A DNA stretch of 64,000 nt from Thamnaconus septentrionalis (GCA_009823395.1 CM020502.1:17215944-17279943), one strand, 5' to 3'; counted from the stretch's first letter, positions 46,321 through 60,371 are shown. Notes: generated by a model not told the origin, from the sequence alone. Numbers and translations are program-made.

Positions 46321-48654
46321 TAGTGACGCTTGTCAAAGCCTCTGTTTCCTCCAATCAGGTGCCCGACTGGACGCCAGAGAGATATCGAAGTGAGATCCCG
46401 CAACCGGTGGCCATCCCGTGTCTCCACCTTTTGGGGGGGGTCGAACTCTGTCCAACAGGGCGACGATGCCGGCCACCCAAAGAGCTGGTGTTTGTCGCAG
46501 GCCACCTCCAGAATTTGGGAGGTGGAGAGGATGGAAAGGCCTGCCAGCGGTCCTGACCTCTGGACGCTTGTGGGGTCGGGTCAGCTCGGCCGGGCTGGTC
46601 GCTCGTTCCTGCTAATGGTTTGTTTTAATGGGTGAATTGTCAAATTCACCAGGATTCAACCCAACGACACACACACACACACTCAAATGCATGTCCCTTA
46701 CACATACAGCTTCATTTAAAAAGGAAGCTCTTTCTTAAGTCGCTCTTCCATGCGAGGAGACTTCTAGCTTTCTGAAAGCTCTTTAATTTCTAGACCTGCT
46801 CTGCTGAGCTAAATTAATTCTCAGCTTCTTAGAAAAGCATATTTGGGCCTTTGCTTCTTCAGACTAGAGAATGTGGCAGCTTCTCTCGCACACTCACATT
46901 TGCGATCCTTTTTGTTGTTGTTAAAGGAATCACAGCAAACCTGGATTCTGAAATTAACTTCCTTCACACAGGATGGATTCCTATTTTTTGTCTTTGGCAT
47001 TTCATGCTTTAATTTCCATGCACTCACCCTTCTTCTTTTTTTTCAATTTATGCAGTTCTATGTATCTTTTGCACAGCAGACTGTTTAATATGAAATAAGG
47101 CAGACCTTTTATTTCCCCAAAAAATGTGATTTGGGCGAATATGTGATCAGCTGCTGAAACGGGCTGACTTCTAATATCAAGAGCTTCATTTTACTTTCAT
47201 TTCAGCTACCACCTTCAGATGCTTCAGCCGTACGTGCAGTCAGGAAAACCCACCGTCGGCTGAACTGCAGCTCGGTGTCGGGCGGCTGGTCGGCCGTCGA
47301 GAGGAGAGACGGACCGACTCGCAAAACGGCCTGGGAGTTTGACGGACGGCCCAGACTGAGGTGAAGGAGCAGCCCGATCCCACGCGGTGAGGGAACGTCT
47401 GACACGAGTCAGTTTACCTGAAAAGCCACCACAAGTTTCCCACAGTTTGGAACCTCCGCACCATCGCAGGCAGGCATGCACAAATGCATGCGCTGCGCTG
47501 CGCTGAGCGGCGAGCTGAGGGTTAAAGCGCCGCTGGCCCTCGGCTCCGGCCGTCGGCACACACTCACCTAGGTGAGAAATATTGCAGAGGTCTGGTGCTT
47601 CACAAAGGGACAGTTATAACGATGCATATTTTCCAGAGGACTTTGCCGGCCTAAATCGGTAAACACAAGGCATGAGGATGAGTCAGTCCTGAGAAGTGAA
47701 AGAAAGTTCCCTCACCCACACACAAACATCATAAACTCTGGGGGGGGTTTTTTCAATGACAAATGACATAAGGTGGTTAGAGGTGAAAACATCTGATAAG
47801 GAATAAGGAATAAGCCAGTGGAGGATTTGCCACAATTATTTTGGCGGAAAATATTTTTAAGCTGAGGCACATACAAGCAATAAACATTTCTAAAATATCC
47901 GACTATTTTTACTGTTTTAAAACCCTTTTCCAAAAATAAAAAAAAGCTGTTATTGTTTTTGAATATTTTTGGTTCGTCCTTTATCTTTCTAATCATATCT
48001 ACAAACACACAGCCAAGATATATTATACAAACAATAACTCTCAAAAAAAAATGTCATTTTTGATTTCCTGCGCGATAAACAACCGACCTGAGGCTAATTA
48101 TTGTGCGACGCGTCACAGCGGGGATCCTGATAACAACTCAACAACCTGAGGGTAGAAGATTCTCGCTTGAAAACTTGAAAACAACATAATTGATAAGAAA
48201 TGTCTTGAACACCTTAATATGTTTCCCTTTCTCAACCTTTCATCCTTTATTTCCCTCTTCGATTGTGTTCAAGCTCAAATCCATACATGCTGCTCGCCAT
48301 TTGGTACATTACACTCATGCGTGGGCACAAAAGCAGAGTCTGGAGGTGGATGATTAAAGAGTAAATGATCTTCCCCAGTGGAGAAGCGCTTATGCCTCAG
48401 AATACAGTAAATACAGTAAGAACAAAACAAAAAATATACATTTTGTTTTGCTTTGCACATGAAAAAAACATAATTCACCATAAAACTTCCATTTGATAGG
48501 AATAAAGGCGGCGGAGTTCCTGGGAGGGCAGAACGATGACATCATCTCGTGGTGAATAAACCGGGAGTGAATCCTCTCCTTCAGCCTCGTGAGGCGTTTA
48601 TGGGTTGTTTGGAAGAGAATGAAGGTTTGCTTTTATACATATATATATACATAT

Positions 48655-49026
48655 CTATACAAGTCAAAAGTTTGGACACATACTTCTGGGTTTAATGGTT
48701 TTTCTTTCTTTTTAATGACTATCTTCATTGTAGATTCATTCAATCAGATCACTCAATACATCAAAACTATGAATGAACACATATGGAATATGTACTCAAC
48801 AAAAAAGTGTGAAATAACTCAAATGAGTTTTATATTTCAGACGATCTTGAATAGCCACCCTTCATATAAAATATATATAACATAACATATTCAGGTATTG
48901 AACATTCTTTTCATTTGCCACATTGATCCACATATCTTGCTCATATATTTGACGTCTTCAGGATGTATCTACAGTGTAAAAAGCAGTGAAGATAAAGTAG
49001 AAACAGATACGTCCAAACTGTTGATA
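48655..49026. mobile_element. Tc1-like miniature element, copy A
   Basis: The left end has AAGTCAAAAGTTTGGACACA and the right end GTCCAAACTGTTGA, flanked by TA. The interior (for example GAACACATATGGAATATGTA) is nearly the same as in the copy at 61023-61380. No transposase frame; it is an internally deleted element. Confidence 0.8.
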
Positions 49027-49350
49027 TATATATTCGTCTCCCTCTCGTCAGCTTCTGAAACAGAGGAGGAGCAGCTCCCCGTGGCCCAGTGCGACCGACT
49101 CCTCCTTTATGATCGGGGTTCCGATGTGTTTTCACCTTTTCCTTGCAGTCGACCTCCAGCTTGTCGAAAACCTTTGCTCTGCGGCTTTTTTTCCTCTTTC
49201 GTCTCTGGGCCTCAGACCCCTGCGCTAGTGTCACACAGCTGACCCCCTGCACCCTCCATCCCACCTCCGACCCCCCCATTAGCATGCCAAAGGTCCCCAG
49301 GTCCACTGTAGGGGCTCTGGGTGGGGGAGGCAGGGCCGTCAGTCGGAGGG

Positions 49351-49352
<2 letters not shown>

Positions 49353-49385
<33 letters not shown>
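49353..49385. repeat. (TG)n microsatellite
   Basis: About 16 TG units. Another of similar size lies at 49564-49598. Confidence 0.95.
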
Positions 49386-49389
<4 letters not shown>

Positions 49390-49560
49390 TGGGTGGGTGG
49401 GGGAGGGGCGCCAATTACTGTCCCCACTAATTCTTTTTATCCCTTTCAAAGGGACGGGTGATTAGAAGAGGAAAGTTTAGATTTCCTGAACTTGAAGTGG
49501 AAACACAAAAGTGACAGACGAAGCTCAGGGGCTCAATCCACATCAGCGGGGAGGGAGGAT

Positions 49561-49599
<39 letters not shown>

Positions 49600-51014
49600 T
49601 GCTGGGGACTCCACAGTTTTTACTTGCTCTAGGAAGTGCTACACTAATACCAGATGAGCCCTGACTTAACTAGAAGTGGCTTTTTTAATGTGTTCACATT
49701 AATGTGAGACCTTCTGCTCACGGCAGAACTTTTTAAACGCTAAAAAATGGTGATGTGTATTAACAAGATGCTGGAGAAGAAACGTTACTTATTAGGTATT
49801 TTACTAGTTGTGTACTAGTTAGTATGTATTAACTTTTATTCTAAGTTTGACTGAATTTTGTGAAGGAAAAACAGAAGAAAAGTACTCTTCATGTCATTAA
49901 AAACTTTTGAGAAAAGGAACCAACATTGCAAAGGGTTTGCCAGGCTTATGTCAAGACATAATTATGTTTACACGACACAGGAAACCTTGGCATATTTATT
50001 ATGTAATTTTTCCGTACACAGAGATAAGTAATAAAAAATAAAAAATATATAAATAGTAAAAAAAAAAAAAAAAAAAGTTTATTCTGCAGGAAACTGTCTA
50101 CTATTTTTAAAATAACAACTGCTTATTTTTTATAATCAACAATTAGGTGCGACAAAGAAAAAATACAGAAAGCTAGCTGTATTCTACGTAGCAGCTAGAA
50201 TAAACCCTTTTGTTTATTTCAGAAAAAAGTTTATAAAGTTTTATTGTTTTGTTGTGCATGGCAGGAAAATTTAAAATCCCTTTAATGGTTCGATTTATCC
50301 ATTAAAAGTTTATCCTTACATAACACTTTTTTTTAAACTTTAAATGTACGATCTTTTGAAAAAATGGTCTGTGAATGAATTCTTATCCCTCTTCGTTGCT
50401 ACAAAAATTCTACATTTTCCTTCCATAACGTCAGCAGTGTTGCGCCTGGAGCTCCTGAAGCTCCGGTCCTGGGCCCTCTGCTCCCTGGCGACGCTGTTTT
50501 TTCGGCCCGTTTGCCACTTTCTTCCCCCTGATGTCTGATGTAAATATGAGCAGCTGAGGTCAGCAGACACCAGCGTGTGAGAAAACACAGTTAAATCCCC
50601 TCCACGGCTGCCCCCAGCTGTGTGCACATGCACACACACACACACACTCACACACACACACTCATATTAACTGTAGGGCCCCGTCAGAGTAGGATGACAC
50701 CTCCTGACGTGGGGAAGGGATGGGACATGAGCAAATATTAGCCAGTATTAATCACCACTCTGCTCTGAGGTGGAGGATCACCATCACCACCACCCCACCA
50801 CCATCACCACCACCCCACCACCACCACCACCACCCCACCCCCGCACTTTTTTTTTTTTTTTTTTTTCAAATCCAGATCCAATGCGTCTGCCTCAGGGGCT
50901 GCTTACATGTAGACGGGATTTTTTTGAAAGAATTTCTTTCTTTCTTTTTTTTAAAACGAAAAAAAAAATTGTGTTTACGCGAAGCCGTCCAAAAAAATTT
51001 TCCCATTTACACGA

Positions 51015-51652
51015 CCAGCGTTTCCATTACAGTTTTTCGCAAAGTAAAAGCGATATTTCTAAAATTTCAACAAAGTGCAATTGCATTTTGGAAGTGTTTC
51101 CATTGAAAGGTGTGAAGCGCCATAAGCCGTAATTCTCATAAAAAACTCGCTGACTAGATTTGCTTTTGTTTGTTTACGTTTGTTTGCTGTCAAGAATGGT
51201 TGTTATATTTTTCTCTTTCATTCATTCATCTTCTACACCCGCGTATTCCTATTCAGGGTCACGGGGGTCTGCTGGAGCCTATCCCAGCTGTCTTAGGGCG
51301 AAGGCAGGGTACACCCTGGACAAGTCGCCAGTTCTATTTTTCTCTTTGATGACGTGTAAAAAAATTCTGTCTCCTCCTCCGTCCAAACATAACGCGCCAT
51401 TTTCACTTGAAGTGATCTGGTCACGTGACCCCGTACATCACGTCTGGTGACATGTGAATGCAAAAAAAGTGTTTCCATGACACTTGCGATATACCCCTAT
51501 ATGGATACGTCTGAAAAACCACCTGATGTGAGCGTCAAAACCTTTTAGCCATATTTGAGAGGTTAAGAGAAGAAGTTTAAGTGCTTTCATGACCATTTTT
51601 TTTATAGCGATATTTAGGTTTTGCACAATGCTAGGGGTCATGGTAATGTAGC
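51015..51652 (+). mobile_element. TA-flanked inverted-repeat element, copy 2, with nested LINE tail
   Basis: Starts near CCAGCGTTTCCATTAC and ends GGTAATGTAGC followed by TA. It is about 129 bp longer than the copy at 8533 because an L2/CR1 tail plus its 13-bp target duplication is inserted at 51206-51347. Removing that leaves about 509 bp, close to the 499 bp of copy 1. Confidence 0.75.
51219..51334 (-). mobile_element. L2/CR1-type LINE 3' tail fragment, copy D
   Basis: Same family as the copies at 1133, 2540 and 10176. It is flanked by perfect 13-bp repeats TATTTTTCTCTTT at 51206-51218 and 51335-51347. Confidence 0.8.
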
Positions 51653-52297
51653 TACGATACGCTGGAAACGACTGAAAATTATGTAGTACCTATGCCAGGC
51701 CTGGTGTGTCACCAAGTTCACTCCCTGAAGGCGGAAGAAGGAGAAAAACATCTGAAGCACAGCTTGTTTACAGAAGCTGTTGCTCGCTAACATTAGCAAC
51801 ACGGACAACAGAAAGATAGATCGCTCATGAAAAGACGGTGTGGATAAACGACAGCGTTGAACTTCTGCTTTGAGATACTTTAGAATACAAAGCCTTAAAG
51901 TGTGCGCCTCCCTGTTCTGACATGGGTGGGGTTTCGTTCCCAGTCAGAGGGAGAGAGGTGGGAGAGATCAAAAGCAGCGCGGCCCGTGTAAGCGCTAAAA
52001 AGTGTTAAAGGCAGAGGGACTAATGATGCCGCGGCCCTGATGCACTATTTGCGGGACGTGACGTGTGACTTGGGCGCTTGTCGCCCTTTTCCGCTGCCGC
52101 CACTTCCCCTTCTTCTGTAAAATGCACAATTGAAATGAGATGCTGTCACGCGGTTTCGGCTGGGAAGGTGGCAGCGCAGCCAATCAGCTGTGTCTCAAGC
52201 ACGACCGTGTCCCCTTTTACACGTGATTATCAGCTCAGTGCTGTGGCACACTTGTTGCAGTACTCGAGATTGCTCATATTTGTGGTAGGACTGTCTG

Positions 52298-52299
<2 letters not shown>

Positions 52300-52365
<66 letters not shown>

Positions 52366-52366
52366 A
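52300..52366. repeat. Compound (AC)(AT)(AG) microsatellite
   Basis: Consecutive AC, TA and GA runs. Confidence 0.95.
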
Positions 52367-52429
52367 ATGTTGGGCATTTATTTTGCAGGACACACAATTT
52401 AATGCAATAATTTCAATAATTTAGCCATG

Positions 52430-52796
52430 ATAGAAAGTGGGCTAGCATCTTCATTTTTGTGGAACAAATTTGAGTGCTGTGGAATAAATTTGGGTCATCC
52501 AATGCCCATCAAGACCTCTGGCCAGTTCACTCCAGATTATTCTGTCACAACTTTTTCAGTTTTACGAACTTATCAATCAGTGTATTGTTTCATGCATGCA
52601 TGCATGAATCCATCCATCCATATTTTCTACCTGCTTGCCCCTGCACTCAGGGTCGCAGGGGGCCTGCTGAAACCTTGCATTATTTCATTAAGTTTCAGAA
52701 CCTGTACTTTCTTAGTTTTACTTGCTTAAAGGAGTTGAATCAGTATGTTTAATTATACCAGAGCTTTTTTTTTTTTTTTACAAAAGTATCCACCCT
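52430..52796 (+). mobile_element. AAGTA-type dispersed element, with nested LINE tail
   Basis: Shares TCCAGATTATTCTGTCA, TTTCAGAACCTGTAC and AAAGGAGTTGAATCAGTA-type blocks in order with 56202-56755. A short L2-like tail (CCATCCATCCATATTTTCTA onward, about 52611-52672) interrupts it. Confidence 0.6.
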
Positions 52797-55700
52797 TTTA
52801 TTTAAATACAGAATGTGAATGCATTTGACACCTCAGCTGATAGACATTTCCTTGAACTACTGTAAGCTCTCTTTTCTTCTTCTTCTTTTTCTTCTTCTAC
52901 TTCTTCTACTGCTCCTCGCTCAATCCTGGACGGCCATCCTGGAGAATCCAGTGAGGGCCTGCCGCCAGCGTCTGTCTGCGGACTCTGGAGGTGGATGGGG
53001 AAGGATGCACCATAAACTTGGTGGGGTGGAGGTGTGGGGGGCGACTGGAGGTAAACAAAGGGGGCCGGGCTGCTTTTACTGCCTTCCCACGCCAGACAGC
53101 CAGCCAGCCAGCCTGAGCAGCAGCAGCGGCAGTCAGCTGACTGGAAAGTGTTACCTGGGGTATGCAGACTGCCCTCCTCCAAGTCCCCCCCTACTCACCC
53201 ACCTCCCTTCCCCCTGCAACCGCCCGACAGCCAATCAGAGCGCTGGCTCGGGGACCCCAGGTGTACAAACAGCAAACGGTGGCGACACATCAAAGGCTCC
53301 CATTAAAAGACAATGGACTCGGCCCACCGCCTCCCCCCGCCAAGTCCCACTTCTTCTGTGGTGACCCCTCATCGTCCTGCAGCACTGGCACGCTGCCCCC
53401 TAGTGAGCACTGCGAGCGGCGATAAACAGGGCCAGAGACACGAGGGGGGAACGGTTGGAGTGGAGGAAAATCCCCATGGCGTTTTTTTCCTTGATTCCCG
53501 CAGCCTCGTCTTCACCCGATCCCAGGGGATGAAGACCGTTGGGTGTTATCGCCGCACTGCTGAGCCAATCTCTTTGAAAATACAGACAATCTGCAGCATC
53601 CTATTCACTCTTGTCGCAGAGTTCCACCGTCCGACCGCAAATTTACAGATCTAAAGATGAACATTGACCAAGAAGATGGCAAGAGAGGCCGTTCGTAGCA
53701 CAAACTGATGTATTTCCAACTCCAAATGCAGCTGTAACTCTGGAATAGAAGAGCAGTGTGGATCAACATGTGGATTATGTGTCCAGGATTGGTGGAGAGC
53801 TCCGTCCTTTATCCTCTAGATTGGAGGTGGAATATATGTATTGGTGTTTGTGAAGGTTTTTTAAAATCTCGACTTATTATGACAACATATTAAGAAGCAT
53901 TCAGGAAATATCTATTAATATTTGGGTGGCTAATTTTTTGAATGTCTTGTGCAATATATCCCTTATCTTAAAGGGCCGATCGAACACTTATGGGTTCCCG
54001 TGTTTTGGAGCCACACGTCAAACTTTGAGGTTTTTTTTTAAATAAATGTTGCTATGTTATATCACTAACGGTGAGAGGGTTTATATTTTGAGTGGGATTT
54101 ACTCCTACTAGACATTCCTCTTCCAGCTGTCTGAGTAGAGGTGCCACCGAGTTGCAGCTAATGGTACAGTGATGCATGAAGCTTCACTTTGAAACAACTT
54201 ATTGTTCGAGTTCCCCTCCAGTGCAGTTGGATCGTAATCCTCATAGCGGTGAAAGAAATTTGTTTTGATGCGGCCGACTTTATTCGCCCTCACTGGGACT
54301 TCCACATCTCTGGCGCGAGTCGGAACTCCAGAGTTTCTTCCAACGGTTGGACGTCGTTGGACGGCAGGGGAATGAAAAAAAACGCGGAGTTTTAAAAGCG
54401 CCACCCTGAAGGCCTCCCTGTGCCGCGTGAGCCGTCCTGGGAAAAAAAGCCTGTGTGGACTCCACAGACAGCGGCGGCCTCCAGCTTTGATGGCGAAGCC
54501 TCTTTGTAGTTGGCCTGGAGATGGCTTGTTAGTCAGTAAAAGTGAGGGCTAAATGGCTCCCTAACAGGAAGCAGTTTACACGGTGACGCTCAACCTGCCC
54601 GCAGCTCCCCATTGTCCCCGGCCCCATGTCCCACTTCATTACCATTTCCATAAGAAAGGAACAGTAATTGCCCCTTTTCTTCTGCTGCCCCTTCATCTTG
54701 AAGTGTCTCCTCTGTTTCTTCACCCCCTCCACCTCCAACCCCTCCACCCTGCCTTCCTTCTGCTCTTGCTCCATCGCTCTCCATCTCTCCATCCCGCTGC
54801 GTTACCTGACTGGGAGAACTTTCCGTACGCTGCATGCACTCACTGCACGGAAAATGTTTTGTCAGCGTACATTAAACCTTTATCTCTGTTCATCTCTGTT
54901 TGATTCCCAATGTGTATACAGGGACATCGGAGGTCCAAAGCACCAGAGTCAAGACCACGGGGCTCTCCTAACCTCTGACCTGACCTCGTGTGTCCGCTCT
55001 GGCAGCTGACGGATTGTTGCAAGCAGGTTCAAAATTTAATCTCTTGTGGGTTTCTGTCCATTTCTGTCAAGCAAGACACATACATTTTTGAGCGGTCACC
55101 CTTTAAAGAAGTTCTTCTCTGTGTGTGACCTCAGCGTAGCCTGAGAGTTGTGCAATGCGCAATATCTAAAAAACAAAAAACAAACAAACAACATGTTATT
55201 TGTTTGTATTCAATTTCTTTGGGAAAAAACAAAATAACAAAATAATTTAAATAAAAATCAATTAATTATTAATTATGAATTGGAAAAATAATACAAACTA
55301 ATTTAGAAAAATAATGATAATAAAGAACTACATAACATATATATATATATAAGATATGACATTTTCTTATATGAATAATGAAATGTCAGGTCAGAGTGCT
55401 TGAATTAGTGTTTACAAGTGCTTTATTGTAATAATTTGTTACCCACTAGGATTATCAGCATTTGCTATATTTGTTGGTCACATGAGTAAAATTATTACAT
55501 TTTCTTACCTGGAATCTTTTCTGGAAGATTGTGTTAAAATAAATGTTGTCTTTCAGCAAATTTTCAGATTATTCTTTTCCAGTTTTGCCTATTTGTTTTT
55601 TCCTATCGTACAAAATCATATCATTCTGTGTCATATATATGTATTTTAATGTAATACATCATTTGATTTTGTTTCATATCACATCAAAATATATTGTATG

Positions 55701-55997
55701 GAACATATCGGATCATATCGCAAACTTTCATTTTGTATCATCTATTCAAATGTGTTATGTCATAAAAAATATTTGAAATACGTCACATTTTATTATATCA
55801 AAAAATATTGTATCAAGTTTAGTAGCGCCTGGTAACATCGTCGTAATGGTGCAAACAAAGACCCATTACACGTGGCGTCACAAAGCCCCGGAATCAACAA
55901 GTTCTCTCCCACGTTCACACTGTGGCCCGTCACCGAGCTTCACTGGCTCACTTTGAACTTCCGAGGTGTTGCGAGGGCGAATGCAGCGTCAACAGAT

Positions 55998-56027
55998 TGG
56001 TGGTGGTGGTGGTGGTGGTGGTGGTGG
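55998..56027. repeat. (TGG)n microsatellite
   Basis: About 10 TGG units. Confidence 0.9.
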
Positions 56028-56201
56028 GGGATCTAGACGCGCTTGGCGGGCCTCTGCGTGTCACCAACACTATCAGCACCAACACCAACAACCAAAGTCA
56101 AACATGTAGTTTCACACATGAGCCCAGCAGGACCGCACGCAGAGTTCAGCAATAATGCAGCAATAGGTTAGTGGTGATTTTATACAGTGATTGTCAGCGT
56201 G

Positions 56202-56755
56202 CAGAGGTGGAGAGTAACAAAGTACAAATATTTTTTTTCACCGTACTTAAGTAGATTTCTCAGGTATATGTACTTTACTTGAGTATTTCTTTTTCTGATG
56301 ACATGACTTTTACTCCCTACATTTGTAGTAGTAGTATCTGTATTTTCTACTCCTTATAAATGTAAAACACGCTTGTTACTTTTGTGTTTTAAGGTGTTTA
56401 AAAGATTCAAATTCTGTCAAAAGTAATTTGTTGCTGTTGCTTGAAGTGGAGCGACTTGAACTGTGCTGTTGTATCGTTAAATGAAAAAGTGGATCATATT
56501 TTAGAGGGAGATTATTCTAGAGTAACTTGGCTTTGCAGTCACTCTGGGCCATTCAATCCAGATTATTCTGTCAGAACTTTTTCATTTCTGCAAAATTTTC
56601 AACAAATGTATTGTTTGTTAAATGTAAAAACAACAAAAAAAAAGTACATTTCAGAACCTGTACCATCTTACTTTTACTTGAGTAAAGGAGCTGAATCAGT
56701 ACTTTTACTTTTACCAGAGTGCTTTTGTTTTTACTCATGTATCCAACTTCAGTAC
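56202..56755 (+). mobile_element. AAGTA-type dispersed element
   Basis: Begins CAGAGGTGGAGAGTAACAAA and contains repeated ACTTTTACTTGAGTA-like blocks. This is the pattern of a very common fish non-autonomous DNA element. The partial second copy is at 52430-52796. Confidence 0.6.
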
Positions 56756-58003
56756 AGCACGTGAGTACCTTTGCCGCCTCTGCCAGTGTATTGAGGACCT
56801 CTGACCCAAAAACACGGGCCTCCGACCCTGCCGTCTCCTTGGTTTCCTGGAGCCCTGTACGTGGGAAGGCCGCAGGTAATGGGAGGGGTGCTGCTGCGGA
56901 GGGGAAGGGGAGGGGCCGGCGCACCCCCCTCGGAGAGTTTGGCCTGTTTTAATCAGGGCCCCATGCGGACCACGACAAAAGAGCCAGGTTGGAATCACCG
57001 TCTGCTCCTTTGTTGCACGGGGAGCCAGCGGGGCTGCGAGGGGCCTCGCGGCTTCGGCGGCTGCTCCCGTCGCCACAGCAGGCCTCTGCTTTATTTGCTT
57101 TGGAGATTGTTTTATCCCAGGTGACAGTGAAGGGAGCAGGTTCCCGGCATGATATATTGCACTGTCACGACCAGTCAGACAGGGACTGTAAGGCGTTCAC
57201 ACACACACACCTCATAGTCATTCCATTCATTTCATGACACGCAGCTGGAAGATAATGATTATTCATAGAAAACACAATATTCAATGAGAACAGTGTAAAC
57301 TACCAGTCAAAGGTAGTTTACAATTTAATATCAATATCTACTCATGTAAGTTGAAAGACACTGAAATGATATAAATGTTGTAATTGCGTTATTTTACTAT
57401 CATGATTTTTTCTATGATAGAATGATATAAACTGTCTTTTCTCTCAGCTAGATGGCGCTGATTGTCTGACGTGTGGTGCAAGTGGTCCAGGACTGCAAGA
57501 GCTTTGAAGCAGGAGGTGAGAAAAGGTAAAATAATGATAAGAGTTCCCTTCCTTCATGCCACCTATTAAGAGCCTCTTAGTTTAATCTTCTGTTATAATT
57601 TGATTTGTTATAATTAAATGGGCACCTTTCAAAATATATTTTCTTTTTTCTATGTATGTGTGTACACGGTGAAGAACTTGAAAACTTATCTTAAAAAAAG
57701 GATTCAAATTTACATTTCAAAAATTAGCTAAAAGGTGCAAGTGAGACCACTGGTTTGGGATTTGGGAATTTAACTGTTTTAATCTTTGCTTCGGGGGTCG
57801 TTACTACTTTTTTGTCAAAACATGATGCTTTTTTTTCATTTTCTTGAAAGATTTTTAACAGGGTTTTTTTTGTGTAATTGCATTTCAAGGCTCTCTGACA
57901 GCACGGGTGAACATCTCATGTCTTCAAGCAAAAGTGGAGAGCAGGATGCAAATTTGAATGTCAGACAGACTGTCTTTTGTGCAATTTGACACAAACTTTT
58001 GTT

Positions 58004-58064
<61 letters not shown>
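58004..58064. repeat. (GATA)n microsatellite
   Basis: About 15 tetranucleotide units. Confidence 0.97.
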
Positions 58065-59287
58065 GTCAGTAAAAATAAAAATTTTAAAAATAAATTGTCC
58101 ACTTACTATCAGATCATATTTTCGACGTTTTGTCATGTGTTGTCATGTCTAATTTTCATTCGGTATTTTATTATTTTTTTAAGTAGTCAATGGGATGATC
58201 TCCCATCGATCAACCTTTACGTCCGCGTCAGTCTGACCTAATATGATACGCGTCCGCCCTCTCGCGGCAATGTTTAAACACTGCACCCTGCACGCTTTCC
58301 CCACGCTCCCTCCACGTGCATCGTTGCGCGTTACAACCAGGATGTATGATAATTTAATCTTCCCCGCACGCGGCTCCCAAAACAGCGCGCGAGGCCCCCC
58401 CCCCGCCTACGGCACGCGCAAGATTGATGATGAATAAACCGCAAATCACAGACGGTCGGTCGGATTGAAACAACGCGCACCGCTGCACTTCCACTTTTTT
58501 TTTCTTTTTTTTGTTGTTGTGTGTTTTGTTTTTCTTATTTATTTCCAGGCCCGCTATTGTTTCCATAAATATTACACTGGGAATCGAATTACGCGTGTGG
58601 GCTTGGTGAATGATTGATATAATGCAATGGCGAGCTGCAAAAAAAAAAAGAAAAACGACTGAGAGGAAATGTTTTATTCATGAGCAGTTAGATAAACATT
58701 AAAGTCTGTAGCACGGAGCCAGGGGCGGAGCTAGGTGGCGGCCATTGGTGGCCTTGGAGAGGCCGCTACAGCATCTCAAGTCATAGCTTTGTTTATTGAT
58801 GTACCCATCTTTTTCCTTCTTTATTTTAACATGGATTTCTGACTGGCTGATTGGCAGGATTTTGGTCTTTGGGAAACAAGACACTCAAAGACAAAGAAGA
58901 ACGTCAATTTCACACTAAAGCCTGATCCAAGGACAGTAGGAACAAGCTGATATAGGGTCATTAATAATATTGGTGGTGTAAATATGTTCGCTCAACATTT
59001 AATAAACACAAACAACTACAGTAAAAAAATAGAATCATGAAAACGGTCATTTAGATAGAGACATCAGACATGGACATTTTCAGGTATCTAGAGGTGCCGC
59101 ACCTTATAGGAGGAAATAAATATATTATGGGATGTATAGAAAACATGTGCTTTAATGTCAATTGAAACTTAACAAAAGTGTTACAACAAAATAAGTGTCT
59201 TTGAAGCCCCACAGTGTAGCTGTTTATTGAAATTGCTCTTTGAACAATGAAAAACAAGGATGATTACAGCTATTTCATGACTTACTG

Positions 59288-59366
59288 TTAATATAATTTC
59301 AGCGGGGCCGGATTGAAAAGCTTAACGGGCAGCATTTGGCCCCGGACCATAGTTTGGCTATGCCTG
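59288..59366 (-). mobile_element. hAT-like terminal fragment
   Basis: Shares TTAATATAATTTC and GGATTGAAAAGCTTAACGGG with the fragment at 34377-34465 and ends in TATGCCTG. It is a decayed end of the same hAT family as 6470-6820. Confidence 0.6.
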
Positions 59367-60336
59367 TTTTAGATGGAGAAAAACCCCTTTGTTGGGTTTA
59401 GGTTTGAAAACATAAAGGTTCTTTTGCGACGTGCACAATATGAGGTTGAGAGTGATTAGTGAACACGGACTCACTCTCCCTCTCTCTCCCCCTCTCTCTC
59501 TCTTCTCCCTCTCGTCAAATTTCATTAAATTGAATTTGCGCTGGTTTGCATGCACTTGGCCCTCCGCCCTGCGTTCTCGCGGCCTCTCTGCACCACCGCC
59601 TTTTTCACTCTCCACACAAACACGCACATTTAGCTCCCTAATTGCCGGGATTACCAATGAGATGCCTTTATGAGTGAGTTACCAGGGTTGCCTCCTAGAA
59701 ATGAAGGCCCCCACCACCACTACACCCCACCCACCCACTCCCATCCTCCCCTTTTTTTTTTTTCCTTTTTGCCGATTTGCATTGGAGGTAATTGAATTGC
59801 CCGCAGTGAGGAGGGGAGAGAGTGAGAGACGTGCCACGCATCACGGCCCGGTTGGCTTCACTCCGAGGGTGGGCATGAAAAGCCTTTTTTTTGTTGCCCC
59901 TCCTCTCCTCCTCGTCCTCCACGGCCTCCCCCCGCCTCCCCATCCTGCTCCTCATTCACGCCGGGGTCGACTTCTCGCAGCCTTTTCCCATCAAATGCGC
60001 GGTCCACTTGATGGCTCTCGAAATTTGGCGAGAGGGGAGGGGTTCGCTCCGCACTCATTCTAAGGGAAGTGACCAATCACTCCCTCATCTGGAAATGGTG
60101 GGAACTGTCACGGCAGATTGGAAGGGGTTAGGGCGGGGGAGGGGGAGGTGAAATGGACAGCAATTTTGTGGAAAATATGGGCCGTGATGAGACGGTCGGC
60201 GGGCGCGCTCTCCTGAAGCGGCCCTCAGAAATATGTTGGGACAGCGGTGGGATGTAAATGTCATGTGTTATCAACGCGCGCAGGCTGATTGTGCTGATGA
60301 GGTGAATAATCTCTGCAAGGGCCCTCGCGCACACAC

Positions 60337-60371
60337 ACGCATGCACACACACACACACACACACACACACA
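60337..60371. repeat. (CA)n microsatellite
   Basis: About 15 CA units. Confidence 0.93.

Noticed and set aside
47202..47559. GC-rich minus-strand frame of 111 codons
   Set aside because: No domain, no splice support; composition alone explains the open frame.
53101..53120. Short CAGC-type tandem near 53.1 kb considered as a CRISPR-like array
   Set aside because: Simple sequence without spacers, in a vertebrate genome.
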